DNA of 8,303 nt. It comes from Bacteroidales bacterium. Lineage in GTDB: Bacteria; Bacteroidota; Bacteroidia; Bacteroidales; VadinHA17. Below, in pieces: positions 1-7,410 of the stretch. The position numbers were made by a program, and so were the translations under genes. The notes below the pieces were generated by a model. The model was not told the origin of the DNA. It saw nothing but the letters and a program-made list of their open reading frames with translations, and did no database searches. Position 1 is the stretch's first letter, and every line of letters begins with the position of its first letter. Location: the NCBI GenBank assembly GCA_022615595.1, contig JAKEGI010000088.1:1-8303 (forward strand). Direction: 5' to 3'.

Positions 1-55
1 AATAACAACCCGGCAAAGATAATGATTTTCGGAAACCGCTGTGAGGCGCCTGCCC

Positions 56-208
56 TTACTGTCCGAAGGCAGTAAGCACCTGCTGCATGTAAGTGCGCGA
101 TACAGGAACTGACTCAGGAGGTGAGCTGTCAATCTCAAGCTGCAAGCCATCCTTTTCGCGCCTGATGAGCTTAACATGTTCAATATTGACGAGTTTGAGG
201 AGATAAGA
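56..208 (-). pseudogene. C-terminal remnant of a LytTR DNA-binding domain
   Basis: Read on the minus strand, this stretch encodes about 50 residues ending at a TAA at 58-56. They include VNIEHVKLIRREKDG and, near the end, VPVSRTY. This matches the end of the LytTR domain (the VNl-hV part and the closing lPVSR-Y strand), a DNA-binding domain of response regulators common in Bacteroidota. Upstream of the VN pair the frame gives SYLLKL instead of the family's HRSYL. Before that nothing resembles a LytTR or receiver domain, although the frame stays open back to a TGA at 358-356. There is no ATG, GTG or TTG in that frame ahead of the conserved part. I infer a truncated or frameshifted gene, probably a remnant. 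The match is from memory of the family; a chance resemblance over about 45 residues is possible. Confidence 0.42.
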
Positions 209-472
209 AAGAGCAGGAGAGACAGGTTTACAAGGACGGTTACTGACACACCTGCAGGAGAGGCTTTTTTTGCCATGAGCTCCCTTGCCAGAATGAGAAG
301 TCTTTACGGAAACCCATTCAGGAAAACTGACGGCAGACTGAAGGCGGTGACAGATTCACATACGGGGTTGATAGCACCTTCGACAGGCTCTTTGACAGAG
401 CAGCTGGGTTCTTCGCATAAACCATCTTCTGTCGGAGGATGGCTCTTGTTACCGGGCATGAAATAAAAAGTG
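209..472. other. Region without a supported gene
   Basis: No frame here gives a recognisable protein. A plus-strand open frame of 96 codons (176-466) has an arginine-rich start encoded almost only by AGA/AGG and a weak ribosome site. Its first codons are antisense to the LytTR-like segment. A minus-strand frame of 51 codons (459-304) is also open but unrecognised. Short hairpins are present: GCTCT/AGAGC with a 5-base loop at 387-401, and ccatcttc/gaggatgg with one mismatch at about 422-442. The string CCTTCGACAGGCTC (377-390) resembles a short motif dispersed in many bacterial genomes, but only one copy occurs in this window. The region may be decayed coding sequence or an upstream regulatory region. 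Confidence 0.4.
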
Positions 473-480
473 TATTTTTG
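473..480 (+). promoter_or_regulatory. Candidate Bacteroidota -7 promoter element for the S66 peptidase gene
   Basis: TATTTTTG is an exact match to the Bacteroidota -7 consensus TAnnTTTG and lies 25 bases upstream of the ATG at 506, a sensible 5' leader length. The partner -33 element (TTG/TTTG) is poorly placed: the nearest TTG, at 446-448, is 24 bases upstream rather than the usual 19-21. The call rests mainly on the -7 match and position. Confidence 0.38.
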
Positions 481-505
481 ATGCTGTCATAAAGAAAATG
501 CCACG

Positions 506-1417
506 ATGAAGCCATTAATTATTCCGCCATATCTCAGGAAGGGTGATCGTATTGCCATTGTCTCTCCGTCAGGCATCATTGAAAAGGAAGTGGTCATGAA
601 GGCAGCGAAGATGCTTGCCGGCGAAGGATTTGAGGTTGTGATCGGAGAGAATGTATATAAGCAAAGCGGATGCTTTGCCGGAACAGACAACGAACGGCTT
701 CATGATCTTCAGAAAGCAACTGATGATCACTCTGTAAAGGCGGTTTTCTGTTCCCGTGGCGGCTACGGCGTGTCACGGATAATTGACAGGGTTGACTTCA
801 CCGGCTTAAGAAGGCATCCGAAATGGTATGTCGGGTTCAGCGACATAACTGTTCTCCATCTGTGGCTGAACAAGATCTGCGGAGTAGCTTCGCTGCATGC
901 CGAGATGCCTCTGAATTATGCGAATCCAAAAAAAACACCGGAGAGCTTCACCTCTGTAATGAAGGCTCTCAGGGGAGAACCGGAAGAGATATTCTGGAGG
1001 AGTTCTCACGATGCTAACTTTACTGTTGAGGGACCTGTTACGGGAGGCAATCTCTCATTGATCTACAGCCTCACCGGGACACCGGGTGAGCCTGACACCG
1101 ATGGTGTGATACTTTTTATCGAAGAGGTTGGAGAATACTATTATCATCTTGACCGCATGCTTACATCGCTACGGCTTACGGGAAGGCTGAGAAACCTCTC
1201 GGCCCTGGTAGTGGGAGGGATGGAGAAGATTGAACAGGGGAGCATAAAGTACAATAAGGGTACTGAGGAGATAGTCCTTGACATCGTAGGGCATTACAGT
1301 TACCCTGTACTGTTCAACTTCCCTGCAGGACACATAAGCGATAACAGGGCGATCTATATCGGGCGCAGGGCGAAGATAGTGCAGAAGGGGCTGGAGGCCT
1401 CCCTGGCCTGGCTCTGA
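506..1417 (+). CDS. LD-carboxypeptidase, peptidase family S66
   Basis: This 303-residue protein matches the full length of the S66 family (LdcA, also called MccF-like). These serine peptidases remove the terminal D-alanine from cytoplasmic murein tetrapeptides during peptidoglycan recycling; MccF relatives cleave microcin C7. The N-terminal domain has the typical start (KGDRIAIVSPSG, about 12-23) and the SRGGYG turn (83-88). The nucleophile lies in GFSDIT (Ser112). In the C-terminal domain Glu206 (FIEEVGE) and His276 (PAGHISDN) complete the expected Ser-Glu-His triad. There is no signal peptide or membrane segment, so it should act in the cytoplasm. The ATG at 506 is the right start: the ATG 8 bases earlier (498) hits a stop after three codons, and the conserved domain begins soon after residue 1. 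It stands alone on the plus strand and ends 3 bases before the stop of the converging ald gene. Recycling activity is more likely than microcin immunity because no microcin genes are nearby. Confidence 0.92.
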   Translation: MKPLIIPPYLRKGDRIAIVSPSGIIEKEVVMKAAKMLAGEGFEVVIGENVYKQSGCFAGTDNERLHDLQKATDDHSVKAVFCSRGGYGVSRIIDRVDFTGLRRHPKWYVGFSDITVLHLWLNKICGVASLHAEMPLNYANPKKTPESFTSVMKALRGEPEEIFWRSSHDANFTVEGPVTGGNLSLIYSLTGTPGEPDTDGVILFIEEVGEYYYHLDRMLTSLRLTGRLRNLSALVVGGMEKIEQGSIKYNKGTEEIVLDIVGHYSYPVLFNFPAGHISDNRAIYIGRRAKIVQKGLEASLAWL

Positions 1418-1420
1418 TTG

Positions 1421-2617
1421 TCAGAAAGCAGCCAGCAGGAGATTGATATCTTTTGAGAGAATACCGAATTTCTGACCAAGCATTTCATTGGTCAGTATCC
1501 CGTTATAGACATATACTCCGCTGCGGAGGCCGATGTTGAATTTGAGCATAGGCGTTATTCCTCCGGCATCGGCAATATCCTGCATAAGTGGTCTGAAAAC
1601 GTTACTCAGCGCAATGGAAGCTGTCTTTGGCACCCTTGACGGAAGGTTCCATGCTGAATAGTGAATCACGCCATGCTTCTCATATGTCGGATCCTTAATG
1701 GCCCTGCATTCAGTTGTCTCCACGCATCCGCCGCTGTCAACACTAAGGTCTATTATGACAGAGCCGCGTTTCATACCCCTGACCATCTCCTCGGTCACAA
1801 AGAATGATGACCTGAGATCATCTGCAGCCAGTGCCCCGATGAGTACATCGGCTGATTTCATGGCTTTCTGAAGTACCTGTGGGTGGAATGTCGAAGTGTA
1901 TAATCTCTGACCTAAAAGATTCTGGAAATTTCTGAGCCGGTGCACAGAGCTGTCAAACACCTTTACTATTGCCCCCAGGCCCAGTGCTGCGCGTGCTGCA
2001 TATTCACCGGCGGTATTGGCACCGATGATCACCACCTCGGTCGGGGTCACCCCGGTCACTCCGCCAAGCATCACCCCTTTGCCACCCGTTGTATTGCTCA
2101 GATATTCAGAAGCCAGCAGAACAGCAGTAACGCCGCTTATCTCACTCATTGTTTCCATGATAGGGAAGACTCCGTCGGTGTCTCTTATCTTCTCACATGC
2201 CAGGGCTGTGATACGTTTCCGCATCATCATTGAGAGTGCCTCCTCATCCATGGTTGCAGCGTTCATGAATGAGATGACAACCTGGCTGCCCTTAAGCAGG
2301 CCGGCCTCCTTCCTGTTGAAAGGGGCGATCTTTACTACCATGTCGCACTCATACACTTTCTGTGCTGTGTCAGCCACCATCGCTCCGTTGTCACTGTAAT
2401 CACTGTCAGAAAAACTGGCTCCCTGTCCGGCAGAGGGCTCGATGAAGACCTCGTTGCCGGCATCTGTAAGTATTCTGACAGCCTCCGGAGTGAGGGCGAT
2501 ACGCTTCTCATTATCACGTATGTCACGGGGCATACCTATTGTCATCTGCCGCCTGGTAACCGTCTTTTCAATCTGCTCTTCCCGCGGCATAAAGGCATTC
2601 CTGGCCTGTTCACTCAT
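1421..2617 (-). CDS. ald: Alanine dehydrogenase (AlaDH/PNT family)
   Basis: The 398-residue product belongs to the alanine dehydrogenase/transhydrogenase family, which interconverts L-alanine and pyruvate plus ammonia with NAD in the cytoplasm. Family residues seen are Arg39 (KRIALTP), Lys96 (VVKIAP), Glu159 (MSEISG), Asp222 ending the second Rossmann strand (VKVFD), Asp294 (SVDSGGC) and Asn324 (NLPSRVP). The first 25 residues precede the usual start of shorter homologues (MTIGMPRDI); I recall Bacteroidota members having a similar extension, so the ATG at 2617 is kept, though Met25 is possible. Two oddities: the nucleotide-binding loop reads GANTAG (199-204), with Asn at the second glycine of GxGxxG, and the catalytic histidine of the characterised enzymes (LHLAA) is not present; the aligned stretch is SFMNAA (116-121). 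Activity as an alanine dehydrogenase is therefore inferred from family. It lies 93 bases downstream of tsaE on the same strand. Confidence 0.88.
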   Translation of the reverse strand: MSEQARNAFMPREEQIEKTVTRRQMTIGMPRDIRDNEKRIALTPEAVRILTDAGNEVFIEPSAGQGASFSDSDYSDNGAMVADTAQKVYECDMVVKIAPFNRKEAGLLKGSQVVISFMNAATMDEEALSMMMRKRITALACEKIRDTDGVFPIMETMSEISGVTAVLLASEYLSNTTGGKGVMLGGVTGVTPTEVVIIGANTAGEYAARAALGLGAIVKVFDSSVHRLRNFQNLLGQRLYTSTFHPQVLQKAMKSADVLIGALAADDLRSSFFVTEEMVRGMKRGSVIIDLSVDSGGCVETTECRAIKDPTYEKHGVIHYSAWNLPSRVPKTASIALSNVFRPLMQDIADAGGITPMLKFNIGLRSGVYVYNGILTNEMLGQKFGILSKDINLLLAAF

Positions 2618-2710
2618 CTTATGGTGTTTTTATTATACAACAGAACTATCCCAATCATCAGACCAAAATTAAGATTTTAATCGGAGAGAGAATAAGAGAG
2701 AGCGGAATAT
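2618..2710 (-). promoter_or_regulatory. tsaE-ald intergenic spacer, possible ald promoter
   Basis: This 93-base gap is longer than the other gaps in the run and rich in A+T near ald. On the minus strand it contains TTTTGG (2668-2663) and, 15 bases after its TTTG, TAGTTCTG (2648-2641), one mismatch from TAnnTTTG; the spacing is shorter than the usual 19-21. An ATTAA/TTAAT inverted repeat lies just upstream. No U-run terminator follows tsaE. The gap could carry an independent ald promoter, or ald may be transcribed by read-through. Confidence 0.25.
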
Positions 2711-3151
2711 TCAGAGCGATGGATGATCAGCAGCGGGCTGACGCTCTTCAATGACCCTGCCTCCGTCAGGCATGACAGTGACAGAAAGTTTCATGGTTTC
2801 AGGAGGCAGCAGGGGTTCAATCAGTTCAGGCCACTCCATGAAGCAGGGAGAGGAGGAGTCAAAATACTCCTCAATACCAAAATCAAGAACTTCTGAGAGT
2901 TTCCTTATCCTGTAGAAATCAAAATGAAAAACAGGCAACTCACCAGGCCTGACATATTCATTGATAAGTGTGAATGTCGGGCTTGTGACCGTATCGGTGA
3001 CGCCCATCTCCCTGCATATTGCCTTGATGATAGTAGTTTTTCCGGAGCCCATCTGACCGTAAAATGCAAATATACGCCTCCCTGCCGTCTCTTCCAGAAA
3101 GCGCCTGGCGGCCTCCTTTAACCGGCTTTTATCAGAGATGATGATCTTCAT
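2711..3151 (-). CDS. tsaE: tRNA threonylcarbamoyladenosine biosynthesis ATPase TsaE
   Basis: The 146-residue protein is a full-length TsaE (YjeE family), the P-loop ATPase that works with TsaD and TsaB to make the t6A modification at position 37 of ANN-decoding tRNAs in the cytoplasm. The Walker A motif is GQMGSGKTT (32-40), where most members have G-LGAGKT. The family signature TSPTFTLINEY follows (57-66 region). Then come HFDFYRI (76-82), corresponding to the HxDxYR Walker B-like segment, and MEWPE (105-109), the acidic W-P-E motif before the C-terminal helix. It starts 17 bases after the porX stop, with no clear Shine-Dalgarno sequence, and is probably cotranscribed with porX and porW. Its TsaB and TsaD partners are not in the window. 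The assignment is secure; a functional tie to secretion is not implied by the sequence. Confidence 0.95.
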   Translation of the reverse strand: MKIIISDKSRLKEAARRFLEETAGRRIFAFYGQMGSGKTTIIKAICREMGVTDTVTSPTFTLINEYVRPGELPVFHFDFYRIRKLSEVLDFGIEEYFDSSSPCFMEWPELIEPLLPPETMKLSVTVMPDGGRVIEERQPAADHPSL

Positions 3152-3168
3152 GCGGCAAAAATAGCTCT

Positions 3169-4722
3169 TTATACCGGTTCAAGATAGACAAGTGGCAGCA
3201 GCATCTCCTGAAGTGAAATGCCTCCATGCTGAAGTGAATCACGGTAATGTGTTACAATCTGGTTGAAGTTCTTTGGATAGACCAGGAAATCATTGGCGTA
3301 TGCAAAGATGTATTTGGAGGTGATGTTACTCATCGGCAGGCCGGCCTTTGCCGGTGAGGGAATCTCAAATACCTCCCTGGGATTATAGTCGAGGTTTCTT
3401 CCTGTCTTATAGCGAAGATTCATTGATGTCTGCCTGTCTCCTAAAACCTTTACCGGCCTCTGCACTCTGATGGCACCGTGATCTGTTGTGATCACAATCC
3501 TTGCCCCCCTGGCTGATACTGTCCTGAGCAGTTCAAGAAGAGGCGAGTGAATGAACCATGAATGGGTGAGTGAGAGCCATGAGGCCTCATCACCGGTCAT
3601 GTCGCGGATAACGTTTATGTCAGTACGGGCATGACTGAGTAGGTCAACAAAGTTATATACCAGCACGATCAGGTCGTTCCCAAGAAGCTGAGACAGCCTG
3701 TCATTCAGATTCCTTCCTTCTGATTCGGAGGAGATTTTATGATAGCTCCAACGGCAGTTAATGCCATAGCGTTGCATCTGTTTCTCTATAAGCTTCTCCT
3801 CAAACATGTTCTTACCCTCTTCCTCATGATCATCTATCCAGTATTCGGGGATTGATTCACTTATTGCTGAAGGCATCATTCCTGCAAAAAGAGAATTACG
3901 TGAATATTGGGTGGCAGTGGGGAGGATGCTCATATAAAGCTCTTCCCGGACGGTTCGCAGTATAGATCCGAGGTCCATGGCAAGTGTCTGCCACTGGTCA
4001 AGGCGCATGTTGTCGACAGTAATAAAGAAGAGTGGTGATCCTTTCTTAATAAGAGGGAAGATGCGTTTTGACATCACTGCAGGTGACAGGAGAGGCTTTT
4101 CTCCTGAGGAGGAGGAGATCCAGCCGGTATAGTTTTTGGAAATGTACTTGCCAAAGGCCCTGTTGGCATCTGTCTCCTGCATCTTAAGAACTTCCCTCAT
4201 ACCGGTATCTGCAGACCTGATCAGTTCGCCCTGCCAGAATACAAGCCTGCGATAGAGATCACACCACTGTTCGAACGTCTCTGCGGAGGAGATCATTGCT
4301 GCTATTGAGCTGAACTCCTCTCTGAAGACTGAGGTGGTCTGGCGAGATACTATATCGTCTGTGTCAAGGATCTTTTTAAGAGTAAGAAGTATCTGTTGAG
4401 GTCTAACCGGCTTTATAAGGTAATCAGCTATCTGTGAGCCTATTGCGGCGTCCATGATCTCCTCCTCCTCACTCTTTGTTATCATCACAACCGGGATGGA
4501 GGGGCGGATAGCCTTTATGCGTCGCAAGGTTTCAATACCACTCAGGCCCGGCATGTGCTCATCGAGAAAAATGATATCATAAGGCTTCTCCCTGAGCATC
4601 CTCAGCGCATCATTTCCTGAAGGACAGGTATCTGTGTCAAACCCCTTCTCCGTTAGAAAAAGGATATGCGGCCTGAGCACCCCGATCTCATCATCAACCC
4701 ACAGTATTCTTACCTGTCTCAT
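3169..4722 (-). CDS. porX: T9SS response regulator PorX (receiver plus PglZ domain)
   Basis: The 517-residue protein has the PorX architecture. An N-terminal CheY-like receiver (about 4-120) contains the acidic WVDDE pocket (Asp10, Asp11), phospho-acceptor Asp54 in LDEHMPG, Thr82 and Lys104 (IKPVRP). A helical linker follows (about 125-205), then a C-terminal PglZ/alkaline-phosphatase-superfamily domain. In the latter, VDNMRLDQW (Asp237, Asp241), Thr269/Thr271 in PTATQYSRNS, His364 (SHARTD), Asp414-His415 (TTDHG) and His499 (QHGG) are candidate metal and catalytic residues. In Porphyromonas gingivalis, PorX acts with the kinase PorY and the sigma factor SigP to drive T9SS genes, and PorX has been reported to hydrolyse oligonucleotides through a nucleophilic threonine. 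It is cytoplasmic. The gene begins 15 bases after the porW stop, with GGTGA a suitable distance ahead of the ATG, and is followed 17 bases later by tsaE. No porY or sigP gene is in the window. Confidence 0.93.
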   Translation of the reverse strand: MRQVRILWVDDEIGVLRPHILFLTEKGFDTDTCPSGNDALRMLREKPYDIIFLDEHMPGLSGIETLRRIKAIRPSIPVVMITKSEEEEIMDAAIGSQIADYLIKPVRPQQILLTLKKILDTDDIVSRQTTSVFREEFSSIAAMISSAETFEQWCDLYRRLVFWQGELIRSADTGMREVLKMQETDANRAFGKYISKNYTGWISSSSGEKPLLSPAVMSKRIFPLIKKGSPLFFITVDNMRLDQWQTLAMDLGSILRTVREELYMSILPTATQYSRNSLFAGMMPSAISESIPEYWIDDHEEEGKNMFEEKLIEKQMQRYGINCRWSYHKISSESEGRNLNDRLSQLLGNDLIVLVYNFVDLLSHARTDINVIRDMTGDEASWLSLTHSWFIHSPLLELLRTVSARGARIVITTDHGAIRVQRPVKVLGDRQTSMNLRYKTGRNLDYNPREVFEIPSPAKAGLPMSNITSKYIFAYANDFLVYPKNFNQIVTHYRDSLQHGGISLQEMLLPLVYLEPV

Positions 4723-4737
4723 CTTCTGATCACCAGG

Positions 4738-7392
4738 TTATCTTGCAACATTATAAGCATTTTCATAGAAGATCCTGTACCTTGAAATGTTCTTGTCCTG
4801 CCTGAACCTTTCAAGGTTCAGCGTGCTGATCATGAAGACAGAGAATGTTGTACGTGACGCCTCTCTTATTTCCTCCGTGGGGTTGAAGATACCCATCCAG
4901 GCTTCTGCTTCAGCAGCATTTTCAAATATTCCGACGGTTACGAGCAGATACTCTTTTTCCTGCAATCCTTCCGTGCGGTAGTTTTTGTCAGAGAAGTTAT
5001 CAATGTTGAAGTTTATGATGTCAAAAGTTATTTGGTTGAGGTCTGCCTGCAGGTTATCGGCGATGATCATGACGAAGTGCGGTTCCGTTGTGTCAGCATT
5101 GTAAATTTCTGCGGCGATGCGCGTATCTTCGGCAACCTGTAATTCCGGTATTTCTTTCTTCAGAAATTCATTTATTTCGGAAGCCCTGACTCCCTCGGGA
5201 GTACCGGGGTATCTGGCTATCAGGGTGTCAAGTTTTTCCTTATAGGCTGTTTCACCGCTTAAAGCACCTGCAATCATTGCGTCAAGGAGCATGAATTTCG
5301 GGATAAGCTCATTGTCGGGGTACAGGGTGATTGCTTCCCTGCACAATAGAGCTGCTTCGGCATAACGTTCCCCTGTGAATGACTCATAAGCGGCTTCATA
5401 ATCTTTCCTGACTCTGGAAGCCATCTCCTGTTGTTTCCTGACATAATCAGGGTCAGAGAGTATCAAGGCGTATTCCGACTGAGGGAAGGCAGAGATCAAT
5501 GCTGATCTGTGAAGCCCGGCCCTTGATGGATCGTTTTTACTGAGCAGGCGGTATAGTTCATAAAGTGCTTCGGCCCTTGTGTTGTCCGAACCGCCTTCCA
5601 TTGATGCTGCTTCAAACGATTGGGCTGCCATCACCGTGTCTGACAGTCGCGATGCAAGTATCTTGCCCTCAGCGAGGAGTGCGTCTGCACTCTTTTGGGC
5701 AGAGATATTCATCAGTGAGTCAGTCAGTGGAAGGTTGACAAGATAATACTCTTTGTCCTGTTGCGGAGCTTTTTCTCCCGGTTCAGCTGTCTGAGCTTTT
5801 TCTCCGTTCTCAGGTGTTGCCGTCTGAATTACTGCAAGGCGTGCTCTGTTTGACCTCCTCCAGTTATCTTCAAGTCTTCGTTCTCCCCAGCGCCGCCGGA
5901 ATTCTGTCCGGCCATAGGTCAAAGCTGCCTGGTTATAGAAGTACCAGCCTCCCTCAGCCGCCACAGTGCCCATATTACGTTGCTCATTCTCATAATACTG
6001 CCCCATGTTGTACCTGTCACCTCCGTCACCCTGCTGCAGCATTGTCTGCTCCTGTTCAAAGGTACGGATCAGCCCTGCTATAAGCGCATCACGTTCAGCC
6101 TCAGTCATCTGAGCAACACGTCGGAGGCTGTCTTCCATGACTACAATGCTGTGGAAACCGGCATATTCACCCAGATCAGAAGCACGCCGGCTTATGCGTT
6201 CATAATCGGGGAACCTGTTGTCGATAATGTACATGGCACTGTCATAGTAGAAGTAGGCCATCATATATTCAGGTTGTGAATAGAAGTGATTGCCGAGGGC
6301 CATGTATGAACGCGCTCTCTGGCGGTTATTGACGGTGCTTGACCTCACCGACAGAGACCATAGCTCAATGGCCTCACTGTCATTTCCCCTGCGGTGTTCG
6401 AGCTCTCCGAGAGCATAGTAGATCTGGTCAAGGTAATCTTTGTTTCTCGAGTCACGCAGCATCTTGTGCAACGACTTCTTAAGATCTTCGTAGTCTTCGT
6501 CGGAAATGTCAGTCACTCCGGCAAGGTTTATGCCCGCGGCGAACTCAAGGTCATATGGTGGATTCATTTTCAGCACCTCCCTGAAATAGCGCGTTGACAG
6601 GGCATCGTCATCCCCTGCGTCGCAAGCCTGGGCAAGAAGATAGGTAAGACGAACCTTTGTCTGTTTGTCACCGCTTGTTTTTATAGCTTTTGTCAGGGGG
6701 GTGACAGCTTCATTGTAACGTTTCTGTCGCAGCGCTATGTCTGCCTGCGTGCTGTACATCATTGACTGAAGAGTACGTGATGATTCTTCAATCGCGCTGA
6801 GACTCTGAAGCAATCGTGCAGCCTCTGCATAATTGCGATCTTCGGTCTGCAGGCGTGCGAGCCAGATATTTGCCTCAGTAACGACCTCCTTATTGGTTGT
6901 CAGGGTTATTGTATAGGAAAAGGCTGACCGTGCTGCAGCATAGTTTTTCTGGTAGAACTGAGCCTTGGCCAGCAACAGGTAAGCATCATCGACCCACTCA
7001 TTATACTCCCTCCGATTGTAGAACTCATCGTTGCGGGAATTTCTTTTACCGCGATCGGACTCATCAGGGCGTGCGGTAATGGAGTAGAGTGCGATCACCT
7101 TACTCGCTTTCTGTATCGCCCGCTCCATATCTGATGCAGATGCCTGCGCTGATTCAGGGGTTGTATATAGAAAAACAGGAAGCAAGGCGCTGTAATCATC
7201 ACGATGTGAAGCCTTTACCTTTTCAAGGCCTGCTTTGTACGCCTCATTGCCATTGAAATAGACATTGTATTTCGCGATCAGCGAGTTGTAAAACCGGCTG
7301 GCACCGGTATTCTTTTCAACAGAGCAACCGGTAATGAGTGCGGTGAGCACCACGGTCATCGCGACATGATATAATGAGAACCTGAATCTCAA
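4738..7392 (-). CDS. porW: T9SS TPR lipoprotein PorW/SprE
   Basis: The 884-residue product is a lipoprotein with an RFRF n-region, hydrophobic core and lipobox LITGC (Cys23), so it should be lipidated and face the periplasm. Right after the lipobox comes the hallmark SRFYNSLIAKYNVYFNGNEAY-type segment (about 32-52). TPR-like helical repeats follow (roughly 135-390 and 565-740). The conserved WYFYNQAALTYGRTEF and RLEDNWRRSNR stretch (483-516) and the SprE-type C-terminal region (about 765-880) complete the match. PorW/SprE is needed for type IX secretion and gliding and is thought to connect the PorK/PorN ring with the translocon. An acidic low-complexity linker with the near repeat GEKAQTAEP/GEKAPQQ sits at about 526-548. 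The start is a TTG at 7392; the frame opens only five codons earlier and the first ATG (residue 12) would leave a signal peptide without a charged n-region. It heads the porW-porX-tsaE run. Confidence 0.93.
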   Translation of the reverse strand: MRFRFSLYHVAMTVVLTALITGCSVEKNTGASRFYNSLIAKYNVYFNGNEAYKAGLEKVKASHRDDYSALLPVFLYTTPESAQASASDMERAIQKASKVIALYSITARPDESDRGKRNSRNDEFYNRREYNEWVDDAYLLLAKAQFYQKNYAAARSAFSYTITLTTNKEVVTEANIWLARLQTEDRNYAEAARLLQSLSAIEESSRTLQSMMYSTQADIALRQKRYNEAVTPLTKAIKTSGDKQTKVRLTYLLAQACDAGDDDALSTRYFREVLKMNPPYDLEFAAGINLAGVTDISDEDYEDLKKSLHKMLRDSRNKDYLDQIYYALGELEHRRGNDSEAIELWSLSVRSSTVNNRQRARSYMALGNHFYSQPEYMMAYFYYDSAMYIIDNRFPDYERISRRASDLGEYAGFHSIVVMEDSLRRVAQMTEAERDALIAGLIRTFEQEQTMLQQGDGGDRYNMGQYYENEQRNMGTVAAEGGWYFYNQAALTYGRTEFRRRWGERRLEDNWRRSNRARLAVIQTATPENGEKAQTAEPGEKAPQQDKEYYLVNLPLTDSLMNISAQKSADALLAEGKILASRLSDTVMAAQSFEAASMEGGSDNTRAEALYELYRLLSKNDPSRAGLHRSALISAFPQSEYALILSDPDYVRKQQEMASRVRKDYEAAYESFTGERYAEAALLCREAITLYPDNELIPKFMLLDAMIAGALSGETAYKEKLDTLIARYPGTPEGVRASEINEFLKKEIPELQVAEDTRIAAEIYNADTTEPHFVMIIADNLQADLNQITFDIINFNIDNFSDKNYRTEGLQEKEYLLVTVGIFENAAEAEAWMGIFNPTEEIREASRTTFSVFMISTLNLERFRQDKNISRYRIFYENAYNVAR

Positions 7393-7410
7393 GAATGGCG
7401 GTTTATACTA

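Noticed and set aside
116..121. AGGAGG as a Shine-Dalgarno site on the plus strand
   Set aside because: The GTG it overlaps leads to a frame of only 14 codons. It is better explained as antisense of the Pro-Pro codons in the LytTR-like tail.
377..390. CCTTCGACAGGCTC as a copy of a dispersed repeat
   Set aside because: Only one copy is in the window, so repetition cannot be shown here.
304..459. Minus-strand 51-codon open frame with an ATG start
   Set aside because: Short, unrecognised and without a clear promoter or ribosome site. It could be real, but the sequence gives no positive support.
176..466. Plus-strand 96-codon open frame
   Set aside because: No family resemblance, weak ribosome site, arginine almost only as AGA/AGG, and its first part is antisense to the LytTR-like segment. 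Kept only as a mention in the region entry.
2631..2636. TATAAT on the minus strand upstream of ald as a sigma-70 promoter
   Set aside because: No TTGACA-like element at the correct distance, and Bacteroidota promoters use a different -7/-33 pair.
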